Shown here: piece after piece, positions 26,078-33,871 of the stretch
Numbering within the stretch: the stretch's first letter is position 1
Layout: every line of letters starts with the position of its first letter
From: Planctomycetota bacterium
Lineage (GTDB): Bacteria > Planctomycetota > UBA1135 > UBA2386
DNA length: 51,383 nucleotides
NCBI GenBank assembly: GCA_020848735.1
Contig: JADLHO010000024.1
Location: forward strand, 1 to 51,383
Direction: 5' to 3'
Notes under the pieces: generated by a model
Told to the model about the DNA's origin: nothing
Databases searched by the model: none
The model's input: the letters and a program-made list of their open reading frames with translations, nothing else
Position numbers and translations under genes: made by a program

Positions 26078-27072
26078 CCGCCGCGGACCTGCTCCGCGAG
26101 CTGCGAGCGCAGGTCGGTCGCGCGCTTCGCGGCGTGCGTGCCCTCGTAGCGCTTCACGAACTTCGGCAGCTCGTCGAGGAGCTTGCGCGCCTGCGCGAGG
26201 CGGGTCGTGTCGAAGCCGGAGAGCAGCTTCTCGAGCGCCTTGCCCGCGGCGAGCTCCTTCTTGATCTGCGGGTCCTTGCCGAAGCGCTCGAGTTCCTTCT
26301 CGGCCGCGGCTTCGGGTGCGAGACCCTTCCAGTCCTTCGCGAGCTTCTCGAGCGAGTTCGACGCGGCGCAGTAGTCCGGGCCTTCGCCCAGCTTCGCGAC
26401 GCGTGCCACCTGACGCTCGATGCGCCGGTCGAGCTCCTCGCGCTGCGCGACGAAGACCGTCCGCAGATCCTCGCTGAGCTTCTCCTGCGCGAGCATCCGA
26501 TCGAGGTACTCGGCGAGCTTCTTGTGATCGCGCTTGTTCCAGAACTGACGCACGGCATCGAAGCGTGGGTCGTCCGGGAGCTTGGGCGCCAACGAGACCC
26601 CGGCGAGCTGTTCCTCGAGGAAGGCCTCGCCCGGCATGTGATCGTCCGGGACGGTCAGGATCTGACCGTCGGGACCGATGGTGAAGGTGCTCGGATAGAA
26701 GCGTCCGCCGTACGTGGACATCCCCTTCGGCGCCCGGATGACCGGGAACTTCGGGCCGAGCTTCTGGACGTGCTCCTCGATCAGGCCTTCTTCTTCATCG
26801 GACACGCCGATGATGAGCAGCCCCCGGTCCGCGAACTTGCCGTGCAGCTCGTTCAGCTTCGGGATGGCTGCCTTGCAGGGGCCTCACCAAGTCGCGAAGA
26901 ACTCGAGCACGACGAGCTTGCCTTGCAGCTCGTCGAAGCTCGCGGGCCCGTCGTTCCAGACCTTCGCGAATTCGAAGGCGGGGGCGACGGTCCCCTTGGC
27001 GAGTTGGGCAGCGGCCGGTCCGGCGAGCAGGACGGCAGCCGCGGCAACCGCGACGCGGATGGGATTGGACAT
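26074..27072 (-). CDS. Secreted TlpA-like thioredoxin protein with in-frame TGA (probable selenocysteine) at the active site
   Basis: One continuous frame of 333 codons runs from the ATG at 27072 to a TAG at 26076, interrupted only by TGA at 26886-26884 (codon 63). Around it the translation reads F-F-A-T-W-[TGA]-G-P-C-K-A-A-I-P, so TGA replaces the first cysteine of WCGPCK. Upstream are a signal peptide (ending A-G-P-A-A-A-Q) and the A-P-x-F and V-V-L-E-F-F strands of the TlpA/thioredoxin fold. Downstream are L-L-I-I-G-V-S-D-E, T-F-T-I-G-P-D-G-Q-I and a 120-residue helical C-terminal extension. The protein would be an exported thiol (selenol) oxidoreductase. Other genes here stop at TGA, so the codon is not globally reassigned. 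If it is not recoded, this is a pseudogene or holds a base error. Confidence 0.8.
26840..26862 (-). promoter_or_regulatory. Candidate bacterial SECIS hairpin after the TGA
   Basis: In the mRNA, AGCU (26858-26855) pairs with AGCU (26849-26846) around a 5-nt loop GAACG (26854-26850). Below it a G-C pair and two C-G pairs extend the stem across a mismatch and a 2-nt bulge. The loop begins with G and starts 29 nt after the UGA, within the range I recall for bacterial SECIS elements. Folded by hand only; other pairings exist. Confidence 0.3.
26884..26886 (-). other. In-frame TGA, candidate selenocysteine codon (W-U-G-P-C-K)
   Basis: This codon occupies position 63 of the thioredoxin-like frame, flanked by TGG (Trp) and GGC-CCC-TGC-AAG (Gly-Pro-Cys-Lys). 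Cysteine is expected at this place, and Sec replacing a catalytic Cys is the usual selenoprotein pattern. Confidence 0.65.
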
Positions 27073-27080
27073 GGGGCGGG

Positions 27081-27086
27081 ATGATA
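27081..27086 (-). promoter_or_regulatory. Putative -10 element (TATCAT) for the TlpA-like gene
   Basis: TATCAT on the minus strand ends 8 bp before the ATG at 27072, implying a leaderless or nearly leaderless mRNA. No strong -35 is visible. Confidence 0.4.
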
Positions 27087-27132
27087 GCGAGGGGCCGGCG
27101 GGGCGATCGTCCCTTGTCGGTATCGTGCGGGC

Positions 27133-28311
27133 GTGAGTTCACCCGCCGCTCTGCCCGCGCGCCGCCGCCGCCGTCGCGTGTTCGGCGCCGTGTTGTTGCT
27201 GCTCCTGCTGCTCGCGACCGCGGCACTGCTCGAACTGGGACTGCGCCTCCTCGTCGGGCCACTGCTCGGCCACATCGCCGAGGCGCAGGGGCTCTACGTG
27301 CTGACCGACGACGGCTACGCCCTGCGTGGCGGCGCGCACGCGACCTTGACGCTGGCAGGACGTGCCGCAGAGGTTCAGACCGACGGACTGGGCCTGCGCA
27401 TGGACGGCACCGCTGCACCCGCTGCGGCGGAACGGGTCCTCTTGCTCGGCGACTCGATGGTCTTCGGTCTCGGACTCGGGCCGGACCAGACGATCGCCGC
27501 GCAGCTCGAGCGGCGGCTGGTCGGAGCGGGCCATGCGGTCGAGGTCGCCAACGGCGGTGTTCCCGGTTACGGCACCCGCGACGTCGCCGCCGCCGCGGAG
27601 CGGCTCGTCCCTGCGCTCGCCCCGCGGGTCGTGGTCGCCTGCATCTATCTCGGCAACGACTTCGAGGACGACGTCCCGCTCGGCCACGACCTCGTTGGCG
27701 GCTACCTGATGAGCCGGCCGCGCGCGGCGGCGGTGCGTGCGTCGTGGCAGGCCTGGTTCGTCGTCCACCTGCGGACCGCGCAGCTCCTCGATCGCCTGCT
27801 TCTGCGCTTCGCGCCGGCCATGAGCGCCCAGCAGCGGATCGAGCTTGCCGCCACCGCGACCGAGGACCAGGCGTTCGCGGGCTGGCCGCCGCGAGCCCAT
27901 CGGATCGAGGGCCTGTGTTGCGACGCCGAGCCGGCCCCGCCCTTCGTGACGGCGGCGCTCGATCGACTCGCCCAATCCCTCGCGCGCCTGCGCGCGGCGT
28001 GTCCGCAGTCGAAGCTGCTCGTGGTCGTGATGCCGAGCTGGCGCCAGGTCCTGCGTCCGGTCTGGGAGAAATCGCTGCGCGACGTGGGGCTCGATCCCGG
28101 GCTGCATCGCTTCGGGGCGAGCCAGGAGCGGGTCAGGCAGGCGGTGGAGGCGGCAGGCGTGCCCGTGCTGGACCTCACGCCGTCGCTCGCGGCGGCGCAG
28201 GATCTGCTGGAGCTCTATCTGCTGCCGGAGGACGGGCATTACTCGCCCCGCGGCGCGGAGCGCGTCGCCGAGCTGCTGCTCGCACCGGTGCAGGCCGCGC
28301 TCGCGCGCTGA
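27133..28311 (+). CDS. SGNH/GDSL-type hydrolase-like membrane-anchored protein
   Basis: The 392-residue product has a basic N-terminus then one membrane segment (about residues 16-42, very leucine-rich). The SGNH pattern follows: block I G-D-S-M with nucleophile S108, block II glycine in N-G-G-V-P-G-Y-G, block III L-G-N-D-F-E, and block V D-G-H-Y-S-P near the end with the catalytic Asp/His. These enzymes cut esters, commonly acetyl groups on polysaccharides or lipids; the substrate is unknown. The GTG at 27133 is divergent from the TlpA-like gene across only 60 bp. The stop lies 6 bp from the end of the convergent ruvA. Confidence 0.85.
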   Translation: MSSPAALPARRRRRRVFGAVLLLLLLLATAALLELGLRLLVGPLLGHIAEAQGLYVLTDDGYALRGGAHATLTLAGRAAEVQTDGLGLRMDGTAAPAAAERVLLLGDSMVFGLGLGPDQTIAAQLERRLVGAGHAVEVANGGVPGYGTRDVAAAAERLVPALAPRVVVACIYLGNDFEDDVPLGHDLVGGYLMSRPRAAAVRASWQAWFVVHLRTAQLLDRLLLRFAPAMSAQQRIELAATATEDQAFAGWPPRAHRIEGLCCDAEPAPPFVTAALDRLAQSLARLRAACPQSKLLVVVMPSWRQVLRPVWEKSLRDVGLDPGLHRFGASQERVRQAVEAAGVPVLDLTPSLAAAQDLLELYLLPEDGHYSPRGAERVAELLLAPVQAALAR

Positions 28312-28317
28312 GGGCTC

Positions 28318-28911
28318 TCAGCCGCGCAGCACGGTCTTCACGAGCGCCTCGGTCGGGGCGCCCGGCGTCGCAGCCACCGCGCGCTCGACCTTCTGCCGCG
28401 CCTCCTTCTCGGGATACCCGAGCGTGACCAGCGCGGCGATGGCGTCCTCGGCCGCGGGAGCCTGCGCGTGCGCGCGCGACGCGGCGGCGAGCGGCAGGTC
28501 GCCGAGCTCCTGATCGTCGAGCTTGTCGCGCAGCTCGAGGCAGAGTCGTTCGGCGGTCTTCGCACCGACGCCGCGCACGCGCTTCAGCGCCGCGACGTCC
28601 TGGTTGCGCACGTGGGTGGCGAGGGTCTGCGGGTCGAGCGTGCTGAGGAGGGCGAGGGCGAGCTTGGGCCCGACGCCGCTGACCGACATCAGGCGCCGCG
28701 CGAGGTCGCGCTCGGCGCGCTGGGCGAAGCCGAGCAGCAGCGGCACGCCCTCGGTGACGTGCAGGATCGCGAAGAGCGTCGCACGCTGGCCTTCGCGCAG
28801 CGCGCTGGCGGTCTGGATCGGGACGAGCAACTCGTAGCCGATGCCGGCGACGCGCAGGACGACCGCGGTGCCCGAAGCACGCGCGACCTCCCCGTCGAAA
28901 TGGTCGTACAT
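28318..28911 (-). CDS. ruvA: Holliday junction branch migration protein RuvA
   Basis: RuvA binds Holliday junctions and loads the RuvB motor. The 197-residue product has the N-terminal OB-like domain (G-I-G-Y-E-L, V-T-E-G-V-P-L-L-L-G-F), two helix-hairpin-helix motifs (V-S-G-V-G-P-K-L-A and V-R-G-V-G-A-K-T-A), an alanine-rich linker and the small C-terminal domain III (A-L-V-T-L-G-Y) that contacts RuvB. No ruvB or ruvC is beside it. It lies 19 bp downstream of the alpha-CTD/TPR gene on the same strand and probably shares its transcript. Confidence 0.95.
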   Translation of the reverse strand: MYDHFDGEVARASGTAVVLRVAGIGYELLVPIQTASALREGQRATLFAILHVTEGVPLLLGFAQRAERDLARRLMSVSGVGPKLALALLSTLDPQTLATHVRNQDVAALKRVRGVGAKTAERLCLELRDKLDDQELGDLPLAAASRAHAQAPAAEDAIAALVTLGYPEKEARQKVERAVAATPGAPTEALVKTVLRG

Positions 28912-28930
28912 CGTCGCGTCGCGCGCTCTC

Positions 28931-30262
28931 TCAGCCGCGGAGCGAGAGTCCCAGTTCGTCGAGCTTGCTGCGGATCTCGTTCAGCGAGGTCTGGCCGAAG
29001 TTCGGGCAGGCGAGCAGCTCGGCCTCGGTCTTGTTGGAGAGGTCGCCGATCGTGCGGATCTTCAGCAGGTCGACGATGCGACGGCTGCGCACCGAGAGGT
29101 CGAGCTCCGAGACGGGGCGCCGCCGCGGATCCGGGCTCTCCGGGTCCGGCGTCTCCTCGCTCGTGACGACGGCCTCGTCGGCCTCCTCCAGCGAGGTCGA
29201 AGCCAGCTCCTCCGGCGCCATGCCGAGGCGGAGGCCCTTCGCGCGCAGGATCTGCTTGATCTCCTCCAGCGAGGTCTCGCCGAAGTTCTTGTAGCTCAGC
29301 AGCTCCTGCTCGGTCTTGCGGACGAGGTCGCCGAGCGTGAACACGCCCATCTTCGCGAGGCAGTTGCGGCTGCGGACCGAGAGCTCGAAGTCGTTGATCG
29401 GCGTGCGCAGGACCTTGTTCTTCTTGTCCTCGCGGCGCTCCTGATCCTCGTCGTAGTACATGCTCAGCGCGGCAGCGGCGTCGCGGCGGTAGAGGCGCGC
29501 GCGGGCGTTGTCGGGCTGGGCCTGCAGGGCGAGGTCGAAGCACTGCATGGCGCGGCGGAAGTTGCCGATGTCCTCGTAGAGCACGCCGAGGTTGATGACG
29601 CAGCTCACGTTCACCGGCGGGTGCATCAGCGCGCGCTCGTAGAGCTCGCGGGCCTCCTCATCCTCGCCGCGGAGGTCGACGTTCAGGGCGAGGCGGAACA
29701 GCGCCTCGGGGTGCGCGTTGTCGCGCGCGAGCGCCTCGTCGTAGCACGCGATCGCGCCGACGGCGTCGCCATCGAACTCGCGGAGGCGGCCCTGGAAGTA
29801 GAAGCGCTCCGTCTCGCTCAGGACCTTCTCGCAGTCCGCGAGCGTCTTCGCGAACTCGTCGCGGCGGTTGGCCCGCTCGAGGACGTGCAGCGCGGCCGAG
29901 GCCTGCAGGGCGTCCGTCTTGCGATTGCCGAGGACCTTCAGCGCCTCGTCGGTGCGGCCGAGCGCCGCGTAGCTGCGGGCCAGGCAGACGGCGATCGCCG
30001 GGTTGGCCTTCTGCTCCTCGAGGAGCGGGAGCGCCTCGGCGTGCCGGCCGAGCGACCAGAGCACGAGGCCGCGCTTCATGCCCCGCGCCATCGGGCTCGC
30101 GAGCCAGTCGCGGAGCCGCTCGATCTCCTGCACGGAGCGGAAGACCTGCGCCCGGAACTCCGAGAGGCGCGCATGGTCGATGGCACCGTCCAGGACGTTC
30201 AGGGGATCGGTGCCGGGGCGCTCCGTGCCCGCGTCGTAGGACATCATCGAACCGTCGCTCAT
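28931..30262 (-). CDS. TPR protein with two RNA polymerase alpha C-terminal domains
   Basis: The 443-residue product combines TPR-like helices (about residues 25-270, e.g. G-A-I-A-C-Y-D-E-A-L-A-R-D-N-A-H-P-E-A-L and A-M-Q-C-F-D-L-A-L-Q-A-Q-P-D) with two copies of the alpha-subunit C-terminal domain (about 290-350 and 385-443). Each copy has the E-L-S-V-R-S-R or D-L-S-V-R-S-R strand, G-D-L-V/S-x-K-T-E-x-E-L-L and N-F-G-x-T-S-L-x-E-I helix-hairpin-helix segment. It lacks the alpha N-terminal domain, so it is not RpoA. In RNA polymerase this domain binds UP-element DNA and activators, so a transcription-associated adaptor is plausible. The ATG at 30262 follows AGGAAG. An acidic linker separates the two domains. 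Confidence 0.9.
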   Translation of the reverse strand: MSDGSMMSYDAGTERPGTDPLNVLDGAIDHARLSEFRAQVFRSVQEIERLRDWLASPMARGMKRGLVLWSLGRHAEALPLLEEQKANPAIAVCLARSYAALGRTDEALKVLGNRKTDALQASAALHVLERANRRDEFAKTLADCEKVLSETERFYFQGRLREFDGDAVGAIACYDEALARDNAHPEALFRLALNVDLRGEDEEARELYERALMHPPVNVSCVINLGVLYEDIGNFRRAMQCFDLALQAQPDNARARLYRRDAAAALSMYYDEDQERREDKKNKVLRTPINDFELSVRSRNCLAKMGVFTLGDLVRKTEQELLSYKNFGETSLEEIKQILRAKGLRLGMAPEELASTSLEEADEAVVTSEETPDPESPDPRRRPVSELDLSVRSRRIVDLLKIRTIGDLSNKTEAELLACPNFGQTSLNEIRSKLDELGLSLRG

Positions 30263-30373
30263 CGTGCTTCCTGCGTTGGGCGAGTCGCGGCGCCGGCCGT
30301 GCATGGACCGTCGGCGTGAACCGTTGCGCGAAACGTGGGGAACGGAGCAGGCTACGGCGCGATGCTCGCCCGA

Positions 30374-31672
30374 TCAAGCGCGCCGCATGAGGCCCGCGTA
30401 GAGCGTGGCGAGCTCGGCGGCCATGGGGGCGAAGCCGCGGATCGGCAGGGCTCGCGCGGCTCGTGCCGCCTCGAGCAGCCGGTGGCGGTCGGCGGTGAGT
30501 TCGCGCAGCGCGTTCGCCAGCTCGTCCACGGCGCCGGGACTCACGACGCGTCCGGCCGCGCCCCCGGGCACCGCGTCCTGGAGCCCGCCGACCCGGCTGA
30601 CGATCACGGGACGGCCCGCGGCGAGGGCTTCCCGGACCGTCAGCCCGAAGGCCTCGTGCCAGAGCGCCGGCGCGCAGAGCAGGTCGAGTCCCGCGAGGCG
30701 CCGCGGCAGATCCTCGGTGCGGTAGCAGCCGTGGTAGGCGAAACGGTCGCCCGGCCGCAGCCCCATGAGGGCCTTGGTGAGGAAGCCCGTCTCGCCGTGG
30801 TAGGGGACCACGTTGCCGTGCACGTGCAGCTCGAGTTCGCCTTCGGGCAGGCGTTGCCAGGCCGCGACCAGCACGTCGAGGCCCTTGCTCGGGATCAGCG
30901 TGCCGAGATAGCCCAGGCGGAGTCGGCGCGGCGCCAGCACGTCGGGCAGCGGCAGCGCACGCAGCGCCTCGACGTCGACCCCGTTCTCGACGACCGTGAA
31001 GCGCTCGCGCGGCACGCCGAGCGCGAGGAAGGGCGCGAGTGCGCGCGCCGACGGCACGACGAGGCGCTCGGGGAGCTCGAGGCACGCCCGCGCGTGCTCG
31101 TGCAGTCGGCGCATGGTGGCGACGCCCGCGTCGCCCGCCGGCACCCAGCCGCCGAAGCTCGGGCGGAGACAGTCGGCGCAACGCGCGGGGTCGACGCGCT
31201 CGGTCACGCTGCCGTCGCGATGCCACATCTGGCCGCGGGGGCAGATCGTCCAATAGTCGTGGAGCGTCAACACGACGGGGATCCCCCGCGCGCGCAGGAC
31301 GGCGAGCGTGCCGGTCGAGAGTCCGGTCAGGTGATGGACGTGCGCGACGTCGAAGCGCGGCTGCGACGCGAGGAAGCGCTCGAGCGCCGCGTCGAGCGCC
31401 GGCACCGCATAGAGCGAGAGCAGGGAGTCGAGGCCTTCGTAGCGGTACACCACGCGCGTCGTGCGGTACGGCGCGGTGCCCGGTGGATCGTCGACGTGTT
31501 CGCCCTGCTCCAACCCGGCGCGGCCCGTCTTCGCGTGGACGTGGACGTCGTGACCGGCCGCGAGCAACGCGCGGGCGAGGCCGTCGACGTGTTGTTCGAC
31601 GCCGCCGATACTCTCGGGGGGCAGGCCGTGCGTGATCAACAGCACGCGCAGGCGTGGAGTCGCGAGCGACAT
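30374..31672 (-). CDS. GT4-family glycosyltransferase
   Basis: The 432-residue product is a GT-B fold retaining glycosyltransferase. The N-terminal half has L-P-P-E-S-I-G-G-V-E-Q-H-V (acceptor/glycine loop) and V-V-L-T-L-H-D-Y-W. The C-terminal nucleotide-sugar domain has G-Y-L-G-T-L-I-P-S-K-G and the E-x7-E motif in H-E-A-F-G-L-T-V-R-E-A-L. A cysteine-containing segment (I-C-P-R-G...C-A-D-C-L) after the H-D-Y-W strand is seen in part of the family. Donor and acceptor are unknown; capsule, O-antigen or lipid glycans are typical. The ATG at 31672 puts the first strand at residue 8. It is divergent from murA. Confidence 0.9.
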   Translation of the reverse strand: MSLATPRLRVLLITHGLPPESIGGVEQHVDGLARALLAAGHDVHVHAKTGRAGLEQGEHVDDPPGTAPYRTTRVVYRYEGLDSLLSLYAVPALDAALERFLASQPRFDVAHVHHLTGLSTGTLAVLRARGIPVVLTLHDYWTICPRGQMWHRDGSVTERVDPARCADCLRPSFGGWVPAGDAGVATMRRLHEHARACLELPERLVVPSARALAPFLALGVPRERFTVVENGVDVEALRALPLPDVLAPRRLRLGYLGTLIPSKGLDVLVAAWQRLPEGELELHVHGNVVPYHGETGFLTKALMGLRPGDRFAYHGCYRTEDLPRRLAGLDLLCAPALWHEAFGLTVREALAAGRPVIVSRVGGLQDAVPGGAAGRVVSPGAVDELANALRELTADRHRLLEAARAARALPIRGFAPMAAELATLYAGLMRRA

Positions 31673-31824
31673 GCCTCGCCATCGTGAACACGCTGCGCTG
31701 GAACGCACGAAGTTTCCCGGCTAGCATCGCGCCGCGCTGAAGCACGATTCGGGCGATCGTTGCGAGGCGCGCGCGTGCGATGGACGGTCGGCCATCGCCT
31801 GCGCGTTCGGCGGTTTCGCGCGCT

Positions 31825-31849
31825 CGGACCCACGGTCAGTGAGGGTCCG
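31825..31849. repeat. 7-bp inverted repeat in the murA leader region
   Basis: CGGACCC (31825-31831) and GGGTCCG (31843-31849) are perfect complements around an 11-nt loop, 113 bp before murA. No T-run follows, so it looks more like an operator or leader hairpin than a terminator. The rest of the 289-bp gap shows only a TAGCAT hexamer at 31723-31728 that could be a plus-strand -10. Confidence 0.4.
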
Positions 31850-31961
31850 GCGTCGCGCGGTTCGAGGCGGACGCGGCTCGACGTCTGCCGCTCTCTCTCG
31901 TTCAACCAGTCCAGGGGCGCAGCCGTCGTCGCTCGCGCCCAGTCACTCCCAGGGAGGATCG

Positions 31962-33233
31962 ATGGATCGCATCCGGGTCCGCGGTGGTCGTGATCTCCGC
32001 GGCAGTGTGCCGGTCTCCGGAAGCAAGAACTCGTCGCTGCCGATCCTGGCAGCGACTCTCCTCGTCGACGGTCCCGTGTTGCTGCGGAACGTCCCGGACC
32101 TGAAGGACGTCGACACGATGTGTCGCATCCTCCGTCACCTCGGGATGCGCTTCTACCGCCACGACGATCGCTCGCTCTTCCTCGAGGTCGAGGACGCGAC
32201 GCAGATGAACGCGCCCTACGACCTCGTGCGCACGATGCGCGCGTCGTTCGTCGTGCTCGGTGCGCTCTGGGCGCGGCGTGGCCAGGCACGGGTCAGCTAC
32301 CCCGGTGGCTGCGTGCTCGGGCATCGCCCGGTCGACCTCCACCTGAAGGGCCTGCAGGGCATCGGCGCGCGCCTCGTCATCGAGGACGGCTATGTCAATG
32401 TCGGCGGCGAGGTGAGCGGTGGCACCGTCTATCTCGGCGGCAGCCAGGGGCCGACCGTGCTCGGCACCGCGAACGTGGTCATGGCCGCGGTGCTCGGCAA
32501 GGGCACGACGATGATCGAGTGCGCGGCGATGGAGCCGGAGGTCGAGGACCTCTGCAACTTCCTCAACGCGTGTGGTGCGAGGATCAGCGGCATCGGCGGT
32601 CACTGCCTCGTCGTCGAGGGCGTCGAGCGTCTGCACGGCTGCGAGTACACGATCATCCCCGACCGCATCGAAGCGGCGACCTACCTCGTCGGCGCGTTGA
32701 TGACCAACTCGCCCGTCGCCGTCGAGGGTGCGCGGCCCGAGCACCTCATCGCGGTGCTCGATGCGCTGCGCGAGGCCGGCGCGAACCTCCGCGTCGAGCG
32801 CAACTGCATCACGAACGTCCCGACGCCCGACGGCAAGGTGCGCGCGGTCAGCGTGACCACGCACCCCTACCCCGGCTTCCCGACCGACATCCAGGCGCAG
32901 TTCATGGCGTTGATGACGCGCGCGGAGGGCACCTCGGTGATCACCGAGCGCGTCTACCCCGAGCGCTTCATGCACGCCGCCGAACTCGCGCGCCTCGGGG
33001 CGCAGATCCGGCGCGAGGGACCGAGCGCGATCGTGCACGGCACGCCGCACCTGAGCGGGGCGCCGGTCATGGCCTCCGACCTCCGCGCCTCGGCCAGCCT
33101 CGTCCTCGCCGGACTCGTCGCCGACGGCCACACCGACGTGCGGCGCGTCTACCACATCGACCGCGGCTACGAGCGGATCGAGGCCAAGCTGCAGCACCTG
33201 GGCGCCGATATCGAGCGCATCAGCGAAGGCTGA
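31962..33233 (+). CDS. murA: UDP-N-acetylglucosamine 1-carboxyvinyltransferase
   Basis: MurA transfers enolpyruvate from PEP to UDP-GlcNAc, the first committed step of peptidoglycan synthesis. The 423-residue product has the S-G-S-K-N loop with K22, the T-M-R-A-S-F-V-V-L-G segment, catalytic C117 in P-G-G-C-V-L-G-H-R-P-V-D-L-H, D-R-I-E-A-A-T, P-G-F-P-T-D-I-Q-A-Q and D-L-R-A-S-A-S-L. Having cysteine rather than aspartate at 117 is the fosfomycin-sensitive form in known MurA proteins. The ATG at 31962 follows AGGGAGGA. Its presence shows this organism makes peptidoglycan precursors, consistent with the hydrolases at the right end of the window. Confidence 0.97.
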   Translation: MDRIRVRGGRDLRGSVPVSGSKNSSLPILAATLLVDGPVLLRNVPDLKDVDTMCRILRHLGMRFYRHDDRSLFLEVEDATQMNAPYDLVRTMRASFVVLGALWARRGQARVSYPGGCVLGHRPVDLHLKGLQGIGARLVIEDGYVNVGGEVSGGTVYLGGSQGPTVLGTANVVMAAVLGKGTTMIECAAMEPEVEDLCNFLNACGARISGIGGHCLVVEGVERLHGCEYTIIPDRIEAATYLVGALMTNSPVAVEGARPEHLIAVLDALREAGANLRVERNCITNVPTPDGKVRAVSVTTHPYPGFPTDIQAQFMALMTRAEGTSVITERVYPERFMHAAELARLGAQIRREGPSAIVHGTPHLSGAPVMASDLRASASLVLAGLVADGHTDVRRVYHIDRGYERIEAKLQHLGADIERISEG

Positions 33234-33348
33234 GCGGGTCCGAGTCCGGACGGAGCCGGCGGGAAGAGCGAGGCCGCCGGCACCGTCGCAGGGCGGACGG
33301 CTCCGCTATCCTCCCCGCCGTCCGCCCCACCCGATCCAGGTCGCCATC

Positions 33349-33723
33349 ATGTCGAGGCTCCGTCGTTCCTCCCTCTGGTCCCTCACGCTCGTGGTCCTCG
33401 TCGTGGGGGCTCTCGTCGCGGGGCCGCTCGCTGCCCAGACCGGTTCCGGCGAGCGCACGCGGGTGACCGTGCGCAGCGGTGCCCGGCCGCAAGGCGCGCG
33501 GATCGTCGCCGTGGCGCCCGCCCCGTCGCGCAGCGTCGCCCGCGCCTATGAGGGCACCCGACAGCACCGCGATTGGCGCTGGTACTCGAGCGGTGGTCCC
33601 GCGATCGCCCGCGCCCGTTTCGCCGCCTACACGTCCCGCTACGCACCGCTGCCGCGCTTCCACGCGTACGGCTACGGCTCTGGCTGGGCCTCGCGTCCGA
33701 TGACGCGCATCTGGCGCCGCTGA
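33349..33723 (+). CDS. Small secreted hypothetical protein
   Basis: The 124-residue product has a signal peptide (S-L-T-L-V-V-L-V-V-G-A-L-V-A-G-P-L-A-A-Q) and a short basic mature part rich in R, A, Y and S (Y-T-S-R-Y-A-P, F-H-A-Y-G-Y-G-S-G-W). I recognise no family. The signal peptide, G/C-ending codons and a TATCCT hexamer at 33306-33311 support it as a real gene. It ends in front of three strong hairpins. Confidence 0.6.
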   Translation: MSRLRRSSLWSLTLVVLVVGALVAGPLAAQTGSGERTRVTVRSGARPQGARIVAVAPAPSRSVARAYEGTRQHRDWRWYSSGGPAIARARFAAYTSRYAPLPRFHAYGYGSGWASRPMTRIWRR

Positions 33724-33816
33724 GAGCCCGAGAGCGAGTCCATGAGACGGGCTCACAGATGCTTGCTGGTGGCCGCATCCGCGGCCACGCAGAGGTCGAG
33801 AGACGGATTGTCTCTC
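33724..33816. terminator. Three consecutive perfect inverted repeats between convergent genes
   Basis: Hairpin 1: GAGCCCG/CGGGCTC (33724-33730 and 33748-33754, loop 17). Hairpin 2: GTGGCCGC/GCGGCCAC (33769-33776 and 33781-33788, loop 4). Hairpin 3: GAGAGAC/GTCTCTC (33798-33804 and 33810-33816, loop 5), with three more pairs GGT/ACC outside a mismatch. All can form on either strand, so a bidirectional terminator is likely; a structured RNA is possible. No long T-run is present. Confidence 0.5.
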
Positions 33817-33871
33817 AACCTCCGAGCCACGCCGCGCGCGGCCGCCTGGCCCGCGGGAGGCCTCGAGTCGC

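Noticed and set aside
26074..26805. Treating the downstream half of the TlpA-like frame as a separate gene with a GTG start
   Set aside because: It is in the same frame as the upstream half, would begin inside the thioredoxin fold after the conserved G-P-C-K, and has no ribosome site of its own.
26884..26886. Genome-wide reassignment of TGA to an amino acid
   Set aside because: Many conserved genes here (fur, purL, clpX, rpsP, prfA and others) end properly at TGA, so TGA is a normal stop.
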